Assembly (NCBI GenBank): GCA_008828725.1
Contig: MEHQ01004020.1
Coordinates: forward strand, 191,001 to 255,000
From: Saccharina japonica
Lineage: Eukaryota; Sar; Phaeophyceae; Laminariales; Laminariaceae
Reading direction: 5' to 3'
DNA: 64,000 nucleotides
Shown: piece after piece, positions 10,874 to 22,881 of the stretch
How positions within the stretch are numbered: position 1 is the first letter of the stretch
Layout of the letters: every line of letters starts with the position of its first letter
The notes under the pieces: generated by a model
What the model was told of the DNA's origin: nothing
What the model saw: the letters and a program-made list of their open reading frames with translations, nothing else
The model's database searches: none
Program-made: the position numbers and the translations under genes

Positions 10874-12321
10874 ATTTTGTAGACCGAAACCGACCAATTT
10901 TTTCGGTGAAAAACCGAAAACCGACCGAGACGATTTCCGTTTTCGGTTCACAACACAACACTGTCTGTGACGGCATCCAATAGGGGACGCTGTTGTCTCG
11001 TATATACGAGTAGTATGGGTTTGATGTTTGAGGTGCTAGTGGCGGTGGGTGCTAGAGCAGTGACCATGTTCAAGGGGGTGCTATAGTACGTTCGTTCGAG
11101 GAACGCTTGGCAGGCTGGGGGCTGAATGCCGCCTTCTTGAATGTGCTCATGTGCTCGTACGTAGGTGATGCTGTCTGATTTTTCCAATATTGCATTGGCA
11201 CGAATAGGTTAGGTACAGTAGTAGCCGTGGGAGACGTTGTTTGTGGTGCGGGGGGTTGTGGCGGCCTTTTGCCGTAGATTTTGACGCCGAGAGGCTAGGA
11301 GTGTAGCGGTGATTGTGATTGCGGTACAGCTTGAAGCTTGAATGGGGGGGGGGGCATGTTGTCAGTCATGGCTAGCAATGTTTGTGGTGTGGTGCTCGTC
11401 TGGCGGGGGATGGGGGGTTCGACCGGCGCAATGCGCCTGTGGATCAAACTCGATTAGTAAAAAGTGACGATTTCACCCATCCATCCACCTTGAAAGTTCA
11501 GAGATAAATACGCATTGTGAAGATTAAGATTGTGTGGGCATGTCATCAAGTAGATGTTTCTTTTAATAGTTAATCGGACATCTCATGTCATTGCATCCCG
11601 ACCAGGAGATGTATACTCGTATTATATGGTCAAGTAAAAGCACACTGAGATTTGGGCCAAGACACATCGCCGCCAAGCTAAAATACAACTCATGATGGGT
11701 ACGTCGTGTCTATCTTTTTCGTGTGTACTAATGCGCGTCTGGCAATTGATCGTTGCAGTCGTGTCAACCATGTACCAGGTACGAACAAAATCAGGCTCGT
11801 CGCAAGACTAGTGTATGTATCATACACTGGCATAAGTATGCTGTCATGAAGGCGTTTTTGAGTCTCGAAACCTAAGTCCAGCGTGGAGTTAAACGCGCCT
11901 ATGAGGTAAGGACGATCCATCGCCCAAAAACATGCTGTTGCCATTACAGTTACAGCCTTTTCAGAGAAACAGCTATTATAAAGAGGAAGAGCGAAACTTC
12001 AACCACTTGCGTACAGTAACTTGTGAATGGTGTCGGCGCGCATCAGCAGTACGACCTGTTGTCTGATCAGATGATCAGCCTGTGCAGGATATAGGTATCA
12101 ACGTGCAACTACACGAGAACCTGGCAGGTTTTCCTTCTTCGGCCACTGCACGTCGTTCCTCCGCACTAATTGCACAGACTAAAATGATTTGATGTTTTGA
12201 CGTAGCGCTGTAGGTCTTGTCGTTTTCCCCCCACCATAACCTCCGAAAGGCCAACAGGGAAAAACAACACTATTAAATACGAATAATATAATCTATGGAG
12301 GCAGTTCGGTAAGTGGTGACC
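10874..12321 (+). repeat. Block B, second copy
   Basis: Starts at 10874, immediately after N, in the middle of the MITE, and runs to GTGGTGAC where it leaves the first copy. It carries a few extra bases near 11557 relative to copy 1. Confidence 0.9.
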
Positions 12322-13271
12322 AACACGGGAAGTTTCGGTTTCGGTGTTATACGTGGTATACGCGGTCACGGTGATCCGGCGACCTTTATCCCCTCCCGCC
12401 TCAGGCCACCGCCGCTCTTGTGCGTGCACTCTCATCGTCGCCGGAGGTATTTCATGACGGTCGAGATTGTATCCACCACCTATTGCTCAAGTAAAAGGCA
12501 ACACCGTGGGGAGGAGTCCTGTCGTGTATGGAGTGTTTCTTGGTGGCCATCACGTGTCTACGTCGCCCTACAGCCACAGCTCATATTTTTGGCTCCGTCC
12601 ATGGGAGTAACGAGATGCCGTCCACGAGTTACACTAAAAAAGACAAAACACAACTGAGACAGGCAGTCGTGCCGGGAAAATGCTTTAAAAGTGTAACTGC
12701 CCTGCGAAAATCAGTCCTGCAAACCATCGCATGCATGCCGTGCACGTTGAGAGTTCATTCGCGGCCATAAGTAGAAGCCATCGAGCCATCACGAATTTGT
12801 AGGCCCACTGCGCGAGGCTCAGATAAAGTGTCTCTTCCACCAAACAGCGGTGGTGCGTGGTGACGATGGTGCCCAGAGAAACGGCGTTTTTTTTTTTTTT
12901 TTTTTTTTTTTTCCGGTGGAGAATATTGGAATTAGCAGGCAAGCACCCCAGGCCCCGAACAGACCATATCTACTGCAGCTTCCAAGACCCGAGGAATCAC
13001 ACGCCAGCACCGCCCAAAAGTGATTCGAACGACGGAGACATCAATTCCTCTGCGGCGAAAGGCCGTGTCTTGAGCTACTGCAGCCGAAAAAACACCTTCC
13101 CGCTCTTTCCATCCAGCACCAAAAACAACCCCCTCGACCGTCGGAGCTCGCAAGAGCCCTCAACAATCATGGAGACCGCCCCCCTTGGTTAAAGCCACCT
13201 CCAACGAAAACCCTACAACCAAAAGCTGAGATAGCTGCAAGGTTCTCGTGTGCCTATAGGCGACAAGAGCT
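12322..13271. other. No gene supported
   Basis: Unique sequence containing a run of about 26 T at 12887-12912, which could be the reverse-strand tail of an old retroposed insert. I see no convincing exon. Confidence 0.4.
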
Positions 13272-16020
13272 CTAAGCTTCGTCTTTGACTCGCTTCGTCC
13301 CGTTGTACTTCTTCGCAAATTTCTGCGCAACAATCGACAACGCAAGATCAGATGAGCGGAGGGAGTGGGGGGTGGACAGGGTAAGAAAGACATATATAGC
13401 TGAAACGGACTTGACGCTACGGTGCAAAGTCCATTTAGACCCATTCCAGGCGGTGACAAGGCGTACGCGGGAGTGAACACGATCACCAAACAGGCCTAGC
13501 TTCGTATCTGGAAATACACCAGGTACTTCGCAAATCGCTTGTGGAGTCATGGGTTCCGTACTATTTAATAGTACACCATCAACAATAATATACACCATCA
13601 AGAAGCGGTGGTCATACACGTGAGTTCTTGTCTTCCGGCAAAGTCACAGGTTCGTTGTTTGCGGAAGCAGTTTGATCTAAAGACGAAGCACGTCGCGGGA
13701 AAAGTTGGGGGACCTGCAGAATCGGATAATACCCGCTTTACAATTGAAACGAGCACGGAATACTTGTACACGAGACGCAATTCTGCACTTCGTACGCGCT
13801 TAAAGATGTTTCGGAAAACGTTTATTTCGACGACTGATGATTCATAATGTTAATTTATGAGCGTGGGACCTATCGAGTGCCAGGCAGGAGGTGCACAACC
13901 GGATCGGCGCAGTGCAGTCGAGTGAGCAGTCAGTCTCAAACAAAAACGCAAACCCTTCAAGCTACCGTGCATGACACACCCTGACGCTGCCGCGGTGTAT
14001 AAATCTCGAATCTCACCATCAACGGCCCGAAAACACTGTTGTAGATCACATGATGCGTACGACATAATTATCCTTGCAAACTAAACTCGGCGGCTGCTGC
14101 TGTAGATATTGTTAGTCAATAGCACTACAGTGCATAGCGACCGCGCCCGACAGAACCACGTCGTCGGTGCAACTCGCGTGCTAGGGTAGCCTGCATGCAG
14201 GTGCACCATGTTTGTTTACCTTGTGACGCGTGCTAGGGTAGCCTGCATGCAGGTGCACCATGTTTGTTTACCTTGTGACGCGTGGTCACTTGAGCTCTGC
14301 ACCAATAGTACGTAAAAAAATGTTTTGGAGGNCCTGCAAACTAAACTTGGCGGCGGCTGCTGCTGTAGATATTGTTAGCCAATAGCACTACAGTGAATAG
14401 CGACCGCGCCCGATAGAACCACGTCGTCGGTGCAACTCGCGTGCTAGGGTAGCCTGCATGCAGGTGCACCATGTTTGTTTACCTTGTGACGCGTGCTAGG
14501 GTAGCCTGCATGCAGGTGCACCATGTTTGTTTACCTTGTGACGCGTGCTAGGGTAGCCTGCATGCAGGTGCAGCATGTTTGTTTACCTTGTGAGGGTGGT
14601 CACTTGAGGAGCTCAGCACCAATAGTACGTAAAAAAATGTTTTGGAGGGGGAAAAAAAGTGCTACCCGGTCGTCAATTCCATGGCCGATGTATAAATCGA
14701 AAATATTGCACCACGAAAACAAAATTTGGACGATTTTAGGTTAACCCTTTTACGACTGCAGTCCCGTCTTGGGGACAGTCCACTCTAATTCCAAGTCACT
14801 TGTTCCCAAAACGGGACTCCAGTTCTATAAGGGTTAAGGAGCGCCGTCATTGCGGAAATGTTTCAGCTAAATAGCCAAATAACGGTATACCTCTACGAGT
14901 ACCTCTATCGTAACACACACGCACACACATAGACACAAACAAACACGGGTCAATGCGCACCTGGTTGCGAAGGAACTTAGGGTCCATCTGAAGCACCGGG
15001 TACAAGTCATGATCATCGACCGTCAACGATCAATCACCCAGCGAGCGCCCAGTAAAGGAAAGACGATCGAGGTTCCACCGCCGTGAAGCCAGCGCATGCA
15101 TGCACACAGGCGACAAGCGCAACAAAGGCAGGGCGGCAATGGAAAGAAGGAAAGAAGGCACAGGGTGGGTCAATCAGTCAGTCAGTTAGTCAATCAGTCA
15201 GAGGAAGGCAAGGCGTACACTACCCATAGGCTGTGCAGCAGTCTTTTACCAACACACCTTACAAATTAACCATACATGCCTTTTCACGCTACTCGAAAAC
15301 AGATACGTACGGGTGTGATAACGGGGGGGGGGGGGTGCAGAGACACTACGAGTATTCAGATTAATTATCTACACTATTTCGTTACACCGAATAAGTATTA
15401 GAGTTACATCTGAAAAGACACGAAGGCCACACGTGAATTATATTAACAATCGTACAAAACCCCGAGCAAAACAATGCACGATCAATAAAATGCAACCAAC
15501 TGAGTCGGTGTCTACTACAGCAATATGATACATGTCAAATTCTTGAGCAGTACGTACTGCACTGGTATCCGGTACTTTTTTTTGGCCACACAGCCGGCTC
15601 AACACTCGTCTGCACAGCACTACAAGACCCTCATACCGAAACATACACCTGGTACATCAAGCATCACATTATACACGTTATACAGGCCCGTTTACGGTAT
15701 ACGCCACGGGTTTTCCTTAAAAAATACATATACGCTATGGAATCACTAACTCAAGTAGTACCACTTTGATCCGAAGTATAAGGACCATTTCATTTGAACG
15801 TTAACATACACAAGGTCCTTATGTTCCGGGTCAGAGTAGCATAGGGCAGCAGTATAGGACACAAAAAAACGTTCCTCTGGTGGCTAGGTATATAGTCTAT
15901 TTATGTCCTCCTCTGTTCCTGTCTCACCCCCTTCATACTCTTGTACTTGTGGTTAGGCGCCTTCTTGATGCCGTTGACGTGGTCCTTGAAGGTGGCGTTA
16001 CGCCCGGTGTGGTGCTTTTG
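13272..16020 (-). CDS. RPL29: 60S ribosomal protein eL29 (three of four or so exons)
   Basis: Component of the large ribosomal subunit. Exons on the minus strand: 16020-15928 (QKHHTGRNATFKDHVNGIKK, then APNHKYKSMKG), 14987-14961 (MDPKFLRNQ) and 13322-13272 (KFAKKYNGTKRVKDEA, stop TAG). Each has AG acceptors and GT donors, and all joins are phase 0. The core NGIKK...SMKG-DPKFLRNQ-FAKK is the eL29 signature. With a short first exon (Met-Ala-Lys expected) the protein would be about 59 residues, the length of the compact fungal-type eL29 rather than the extended animal form. The first exon was not found; it should lie above 16023. The long introns are remarkable for such a tiny protein. The second recognised exon is only 27 bases. 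The intron at 13323-14960 contains a duplicated minisatellite block and a piggyBac-like MITE. Confidence 0.9.
14075..14660. repeat. Duplicated block with a ~51-bp minisatellite, split by N
   Basis: A block beginning CTTGCAAACTAAACT at about 14075 is repeated after the N at 14332. Each copy contains tandem 51-base units (GCGTGCTAGGGTAGCCTGCA core), two in the first copy and three in the second, followed by GGTCACTTGAG and a shared tail. This looks like two alleles of a variable repeat placed in series. Confidence 0.85.
14741..14837. mobile_element. piggyBac-like MITE with TTAA ends
   Basis: The element is 89 bp (14745-14833) between two TTAA words. It begins CCCTTTTACGACTGCAGTCC and ends with an imperfect inverted counterpart (GGGACTCCAG...AAGGG). 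TTAA targets and CCC ends are typical of piggyBac-related elements. There is no coding capacity. Related copies: 22794-22881 (also TTAA-flanked), and degenerate ones at 18766-18850, 29240-29328 and 39343-39420. Confidence 0.7.
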
Positions 16021-19000
16021 CTACTCGACGAAAAAAAACAACAGCAACACGACAACAAGCGTTGGGGACGGATGCACATGGGGAAAAAAAAGTCCCAAGC
16101 GAACACGTTCGGGCAAAAGGGCGATAAGCGATGAGGGCGATAAGCGATAAGCGATAAGGGTGGAGGAGCGGATGTCAGAACGAGGAGGGCGAAAGCGTTT
16201 GACTATCGCCGTGGCTGAATAAACCATCGGGACGGTTAAAAAAAATCGACCTGCAGGTTGATCTACAGTAGTATGTACTGCAGCGAGAAACGTGGCTCGG
16301 TCTCGTGTGGTATGTTGTGCTGCCGGCAGCGATGTGGTGGTCAGTGTACGCCAACGATGCCAAAACTATAGGTCGATCACCGACCGACCGATTCGCAAAT
16401 ACACACGCGCACATTGTGCTGCGGTGCAAGTAGGCAGCAGTGCATGATCTTCCACGACCGGGTGCAGCGTATCACTCAGTGGGAGCAATGGCACCCACGA
16501 GGGCATGTGGGCGATGGGCGGCCGTTTGATCTTGTCGGAGGAAGGTCTCGCTCAGTCTATCTTTTACTACCATCGAATTGTTGCAATACTTGGCTGGCGA
16601 AACCAGCCATCTAACTGGATTTAGTTGACTACTCCTACGAGTCAGCTGAGGTTATTTGGTTGCGTTTTGCATTCTACACACAAAAAATAAGATAAACTAG
16701 ACGTCAATGGCTTTCGGCACCGTTGATGGCTGTTCTATTGGTTTTCATGCGCCATGACTTGCAGTACGTAGACATATCAGCTCTCCCTCCTTCTCCGAGC
16801 GAGTAGTCTCACGGGGAAAAGCGCACGCCGTAGCAAATACGCCTTCCACAAACAAGGAAACCCAAATGGTCGAATAGCTGGCATCGCTGTAACAAATAAT
16901 AATACCTACAGCAGTACGAGTAGCGACTTTAATCTAACTCACAGCTTTAATCGCACTCCTCTTGAGCGGTTTTATACCAATCGCATGCGCTACCTCTAGG
17001 CTTATCCCACGTCATACCATATACCCATGAGTTCACCAGCTAGCCAACTACATAACGACGTAGTAGGTAGTCGCAACGTCACAGACGCTGCTGTCTTGGT
17101 ACAGGCGGGCCATCTGTTCCACTGTAATGACAACGGCAACTGCTGCTGGCATGCCAACGGTAATGGCGGCCAGTGCCATGGCAACCCAAGCTACTGTTGT
17201 CACGGGAATGGCAGCTACTGTTGTCACGGGAATGGCAGCTACTGCCATGGCAATATGGCAATGGGAGCAGTAGTGACCCACTTTCTAGGCAACATGCTCA
17301 CGCCGGTACTGTGTATTTACACTCTACCGAAGGCCACGCTGCTTTTTTCTCTTTTTTTTTCGGATGGTTAAATTCGTGTTGCTCTCTTGCTCGCCGCTAA
17401 GAACAGCTTTGGAAAAAACAGGAGAAGGAGGAAGCACCGCTGTAGAATGGGAATTGAGGGCCAAAACTAAGCAAGTGTGCCATCAGCGGTCAGGCGTGAA
17501 GACCTCCAAAGCGCCGTGGTGACAATAGTCTGTATCGGTCTAATAGTCTCCTAAGTTTACTGCAGCAACAGCAAATGCAACAGAAACAGCAAGTTCAACT
17601 GGCGACGTGTTGCAGGGGCCTGCTGCTGTGTGCCATCGTGATTAATATGTTTTGCAGACAATCAAGTTGGAGGGAAACGCGTGCTTCATAATACTGTACA
17701 TCATACCAGGTACCAGGGTATGTGATACCTCGTACCGGCATGACTTGAAACACGCCAGTTGTGTAGCTGGAACTGTTTTAGTACGACTGAGGGGTAGGGT
17801 AAGGACAGGATTTGGTATGTACCGTGTATACTGCACATATTGGCCAATTCGTAGGCTCTTAATACGTACCTGGTACCCGTTACGGAATACCGGTACCAGG
17901 TTTTGATATATACCAGCACGTGTTTAATTTATGGCGAAAGTACTCTCGTCTGGGTTTTTGCGATGTCGCCATCGTCCCAAATGGCGAAAGTGGTGTCCTT
18001 ATATCCTTGTTCACGGCCAGAAAAGCGGCACTATGGAGCGCCATAAGCCACCGACACCCGGCCCGGCTCACATCAGTGCTCCAACTACCGTGGCTAAGCA
18101 ACTATTAATAAATGCCCTGCTGGTACTACCATAACTGACCGAGACTGCTGGAAGGAACGTTATACACTCTGTCAGGGAAAGTAAGAATAGGCTGCAGACT
18201 AATCTGTAATATGTCTATATACTATACTGGTATACTATATACTAGGCCAACTACGATAGATCGTACCCAAACGGTACTTACGTTTCCGGACATACTCGTA
18301 GTGTAAACACGATTAACACGGAAACCTCGTCCTCAGGTCATCATACGACCATCTGGCCCAGAACCTTTACATACAGCAGTAGCTGACCAGGACGCATTCG
18401 CGGGTTTCAAGGTGTGGGAGAGGTAGGCCATGCTACAAGGTACAAGGTCATCCATGACTTCTGCTACAAGCACTTCGTCGAAGACATCATTTGGAAAACT
18501 CCTGCTACTGCAAACATCTACACAACACTAAATTCAAGTAGTTTGCCCCCAAAACCGAGGATGCAGTCCTAACTCAGTACTGGTACGAAGCCAAATACCG
18601 ATAGGCTGCCTTAACGAAGAACGTCGATTTTCCGGTTATCGTTGACCTGTCATACTTTAGGGAGGTCAATACCAACACTGCTTTTAGCTCGTACCAGGTA
18701 CTCGTACGTTGTAAAATATGGACACCTTTACGTATGGCACCCTTGCGAGAACCCTCGCACGTCGCACGTTTCTCGCGGTCGAGCAGTGCCAGTTTCGGAG
18801 AACAGACTCGGGATTAGTGTTGCATACTTTTTTCAGTAGTAAAAAGGGTCGCCCTACGTTCTGTTGGTATTTACGCAGAGTTTAGTCTGTGGAGTCGGGT
18901 TTTTGTAGCTCACTATAGGTGCTAAAGCGACTGCCCAGGGAAACCTGCAGGCACTGAAGGCATTTACTAGGTCCGGTGGGAAAGGGCCAAGCCGCCAGTC

Positions 19001-19650
19001 TTCGCTTATGGCCTCATCGAGTGGCTCGCTGCTACATGGTGAGACGCTCTTATGCGACACATCTTTCAAGCTCCAAACAGCCCAGAACAGAGATGTTTAC
19101 AGAAACAGGCCACAAACCAGAAACGCCGTAAGAGAGAGCGATAGACCCACACCATCAACTGCTAGAGAATAGCGGAGACCTGTCCACGCGGTATCCCAGC
19201 TCTCCCAACCGATTGCAGGAGGGGTGCTCGTGAATCGGTGCCCAAGGACCGAGGAAAGCCTTACTTGGTGGCGTGATACTGCACACGTGCAAGACAAGCA
19301 AGCACACGAGCCCATCGAGCAGCATAGCCACAGACGGCAGGGAAAAAAACCTGAGTATAAATGCTACCAAACGCGCGTGTATAGGGTCCCTAGCCCGCCA
19401 GGGTAAGGCAACAGCAACCCACGCGATACGTCTACTACGTTCGAAAGCATCACGGTGGGTCGTGGTTACAGCAATTGCTAGTGACAGGGACCATGCCAGC
19501 CGGATACGCGATATCAGCGAGTTAGGAAGCCAAGGACCAAGTGTAAAAACTCCCAAAAAATTCAACCTCGCGAGCGAGCATCACATCGCAAAACATCGTG
19601 CGAGTGCGGCTGTTTCCACGCAAGCAACATCTGCCGAACCCCAGGGAACT
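16021..19650. other. No gene supported over most of this stretch
   Basis: Contains a short 24-base tandem repeat at about 17195-17255 (TACTGTTGTCACGGGAATGG), several copies of a GTACCAGGTAC word near 17700-17910 and 18690, and a degenerate TTAACCC-type MITE at 18766-18850. A possible exon at 17668-17720 (+) has an acceptor but no family match. The missing first exon of RPL29 should lie in the first part. Confidence 0.4.
18766..18850 (+). mobile_element. Degenerate copy of the TTAACCC MITE family
   Basis: Shares GGATTAGTGTTGCATAC and CAGTAGTAAAAAGGG with the copy at 22794-22881. The terminal TTAA is lost. Confidence 0.45.
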
Positions 19651-19904
19651 AATCTTCCAGTCATCCTCTCACCTTAACCATCTTGGAGCTTTTGGGCGGC
19701 TTGGAGGGGCTTCCTTCGGTCCGGTGAACACGCGAACACACACCACATAAATGCGGGGGTCGGTTCCCGACTTGATATCCTAATGCAGGCACTACGAAAC
19801 CCTCTGTGAGATTTTGATTTTGATTTTCGTTCTTTTTTGTTGTTCCAGCCAGAACAGAGCAACCAAGCAGCGTTGACTCCATCGAGGGAACACTTGGGGT
19901 TCAG

Positions 19905-20150
19905 CCACCGTGTCCTTGGCAGAGCCATACTTGGTGGCGGTATGGACGGAACCGCTGACGCCGATAATATCGCCGGAGTACTGGTGGACCTTTCGCTCCA
20001 AGATGATAAGCTTGGTGCCTTGGAAATGCGGCGAAATGACGTGTCCGAGAGCGTTGACGGTGACTGCGCTCGTACTGCAAGCACGGCTGTCCACGAGAGA
20101 GAGGGCGAGACTTTGGCGGTGGGATTGGCCGACATGGCGGGCGAGGCGCT
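19905..20150 (-). CDS. Unidentified exon with strong coding bias
   Basis: On the minus strand one frame is rich in codons ending in C or G and reads VTVNALGHVISPHFQGTK, then IILERKVHQYSGDIIGVSG, then SVHTATKYGSAKDTV. I do not recognise the family. A nearby ATG in another frame (at 20135) is less likely to be the true reading. Exon ends are not certain; a GT after AAGGACACG (about 19911) is a possible donor. No transmembrane or signal segment is visible. Confidence 0.45.
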
Positions 20151-20525
20151 CAGGTGAAGAGCGCAGGGCGTAGTATCCCCCCACTGATGTGTGTGCGTTG
20201 GTGTTTAGGCTGGGCCGTAGAACATGATTGCAACGCGTTGAAGCTTCCTCCCACAGCATACACAAGTTGCAGTTGTCGAGCAGTACGAGTGCCTCATGCA
20301 CTCGAGTATACGAGTACAGCAGTGCCTGGTAAGGGCCATTGCTATCGGAGAGCCTTTCTTCTCCTCTCCGATAACAGCAGCCCAGAGTCTCTCAAGCACC
20401 TACTCGGGTCGGGTACTCGTACATACTCGTGCGAGTAGCAGACGGGCGTGAACGTGTTCATGAGCAAGTCTGCATTTGAATAATGCTGGATGGAGCAGTA
20501 AACGAAGCGAAACAGCAATCGGCAG

Positions 20526-21555
20526 TGTGATCATTGGTTTGGGACGATCGGCGAGAGGTTCCTCTTTGACACCCCGTGCGGAACCAAGACGAGCAACACG
20601 ATGTTGGTGGGATTACTTCACCTTGATGCCGTCAATGCGTGAGTCGGATCAATCAGGTTGAAATCCGGGCGCAGCCTCAGCGCCCGCGACGAGGTGCTTA
20701 ATCAATGTGCAGTTTGATCGATCAGGCTGAAGCCCGCGGACACAGCCTCAACGCCCCCGGCGGCGGGTTTCATGTTCGTATTTAGGCGTTTCATGATGGA
20801 AGGTGTCGGAATATTTCAATGTCGAACGCGACGCTCACTGCATCACGGCAGACGATTCGGGGCGTAAGGGCGCCAGGCAAGTGGAACCGCGGTCAGCAGG
20901 CAACACCTCGAGGCTGCATCACCTTTTTGATGGGCTACGTGTGTAGATTGAGCAGCCAGCTGTCGCCTCGGGCTTGCGAAGAGGACCGCGGTTGGCAACA
21001 CAACCTCAACAGCCGCCAGGTTGGGCGTTCGAGGTGGTGGGTGCTACTGAAGTCGTACTACTGTATGAGGCTGATGCGCCGGCACCTTTCGCGTGCATGT
21101 TTTAAGGGTGGACATGGTGGGCGGGGAGAAGGTGTTGGAGACGGCTCTGGCACGACTGTACGGCGGCGGCTGCGCAACGGCATGCAGTGTAGCGATGACA
21201 TTATCGCTGCGCCTGAGCCTCCTCCATGCCGCAGTAAGAGCTGCAGAACTGCAGAGCTGCGCTTGAACATTGGCGCGGGTTCAGTAGTGGCTGAAGGCCT
21301 GCACACGTCCTTAGGCGATACAGCAGCCACCTACTGCATAATACAAGTACCTGAGAGGGCGTTTGTATCGCCTGCGGCATGCACCACGGCACCAACACTA
21401 CCAACGGCATCGTGATACAAGCGGCGTGGTTACCATCAGCATGTTACTCCAATATAAATGCCAGCAAATTGGCCCTATCCGTGGTGTCGAAAGTCTTGCC
21501 CCGTACCGAGGGCGAGGAGCGCGAGCTCAAGATCGACATGGGAAGATGCAGGCGT
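20526..21555 (+). CDS. Two in-phase exons of an unidentified gene
   Basis: Exon 20526-20638 follows an AG and ends at a GTGAGT donor. It encodes CDHWFGTIGERFLFDTPCG, then TKTSNTMLVGLLHLDAVN. Exon 21465 to about 21555 follows CCAG and encodes KLALSVVSKVLPRTEGEER, then ELKIDMGR. The phases agree (two bases of a codon at the donor, one at the acceptor). Codon use is protein-like. I cannot assign a family. They may be 5' exons of the F-box/SPRY gene that follows. The intron contains a direct repeat of about 70 bases at 20646-20766. The donor of the second exon is unclear. Confidence 0.45.
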
Positions 21556-21815
21556 GTGGCCGGAGGCAAGCCGTGCAATGGGGTGTCATAATTCTGGCGC
21601 CGCGTGTTCTCTCGAATCGAGAAGTCCGGGAGAGTCATTCGCGAAACATTCCGCAGTTCCTTCGGCCGTGACTCGTTTTGACACATCGGTCCTATCATAT
21701 GCAAACCCGCTTCACGACATTGCCTTGCCCACCCTCTTGTTCGTCTGCCGTCCCTCGTTCGCTCCTCTTCGCTCTTGTTTGCGCTTGTTTGCCCTTCACT
21801 TGCACTATTTGGTAG

Positions 21816-21929
21816 TTCGGTGCTGTGCCTACTGGAGCAGAAAGACGTCGTCACCCTCGGAATCACATGCCGCGCGCTCCATCAGACGGACAGAGGGTTT
21901 GCAGCGGGAGAGCAGGCATTTCCATTAGG
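21816..21929 (+). CDS. F-box-like exon
   Basis: After a pyrimidine-rich tract and GGTAG the frame reads SVLCLLEQKDVVTLGITCRA, then LHQTDRGFAAGEQAFP. The pattern of short hydrophobic helix, KDVVTLG and TCRALH matches the second half of many F-box motifs (LxxLxxxDLxxLxxTCRxL). A GGTGCG donor follows. F-box proteins recruit substrates to SCF ubiquitin ligases. The first helix with the LPxE signature is not visible and would be in a preceding exon. Given the SPRY exons 2 kb downstream on the same strand, an F-box/SPRY protein is possible, but the link is unproven. Confidence 0.4.
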
Positions 21930-22230
21930 GTGCGTTCGCTGAAAGCGTGATCGCGTGCTTGGTTTTCACGGTATTGTTATGTCCTACTCGACAGGGCAGC
22001 GTTCTACAGTTGGAGGGTTGCGCTTCAAATATGAACCACGCAATTGCTTCGAGAGCCCTCTGGTATGCGACGAAACGATGCGAGTAGCTCTGAAGAGGAA
22101 GGCATGGGTGTGATAAAACTTAGAGCGGTACGTAATATGGTGTCATGTGAAAGCGATTTGGAGCATGCAACATCAGCGTGTGAATCGTTGTCTTCCTTCT
22201 GGTCTCGCGAAGGCCTACTGTTGACGACAG

Positions 22231-22334
22231 GTACGGGAACGTGGACAATGCCGTCGAAGTGGACATGGAAAGAGGATTATTGAAGAAAACCCCTCGACCA
22301 GGCATGGGAACCATCATGGCCAGGGAACGAGTCG
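22231..22334 (+). CDS. Unidentified exon with good splice sites
   Basis: Bounded by ACAG and GTAAGA, it encodes YGNVDNAVEVDMERGLLK, then KTPRPGMGTIMARERV. Bias and both splice sites are good. There is no family assignment. It lies between the F-box-like exon and the SPRY exons on the same strand and may belong to that gene. Confidence 0.5.
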
Positions 22335-22793
22335 GTAAGACACTCTCAGACACTCTCGCAGCACGTAGCACAGTACTGCGCGTTACTGTAGCACCATTCT
22401 GTAGTGCCTGCGCTACGCCGCTCTGTACTTGGCCGATTGCAAGGCTGAATGTGTTGGGGAGAAAGGACAATCCTGCAGTAACGTCATAAGTATAGCGTTG
22501 CCTTTGTCGTCGGGAAACGCACTATTCATAGTCATATTAATACCAGATACCAGGCACGAGTTAATAACTGGTTTCGCTTTCACAGTGTAGCGTACGAGAT
22601 CTGCCAGATACGATGATGCGATAGTTCCGTATCTGCTACTCTGCCAATACCTGGGTCGAATAACTGCTATAGTTGCTGGTGTGTCGTCGGGTCTTGCAAT
22701 GGTCCGTCGCGTTGCCCTCCTCGCAGCACCTCAAACTTATTGAACGCCTCGGCGCGAACCCATAGCTGTGACACATCGCAGAGTGCATGCGCT

Positions 22794-22881
22794 TTAACCC
22801 CTTTGTTCCAGCGCCCGCTTTTTGAAAGACGAAGTACTTGGAATTAGTGTAAGATACATTTTGCAGTAGTGAAAGGGTTAA
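22794..22881. mobile_element. TTAA-flanked MITE, second copy
   Basis: TTAA at 22794-22797 followed by CCCCTTTG, and AAAGGG before TTAA at 22878-22881. The interior shares TTGGAATTAGTGTAAGATAC with the other family members. 80 bp between the TTAA words. Confidence 0.65.

Noticed and set aside
12857-13192. Plus-strand frame with a poly-Phe segment
   Set aside because: The Phe run is the 26-base T tract; the rest has no coding bias.
14178-14595. CRISPR-like array of ~51-bp repeats
   Set aside because: The units are contiguous without unique spacers, and the genome is eukaryotic. It is a minisatellite.
19674-20135. 153-codon Ser/Arg-rich minus-strand frame starting MSANPTAKVSP
   Set aside because: A different frame over the same bases has much better codon bias. 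This one is probably its shadow, apart from a possible true ATG.
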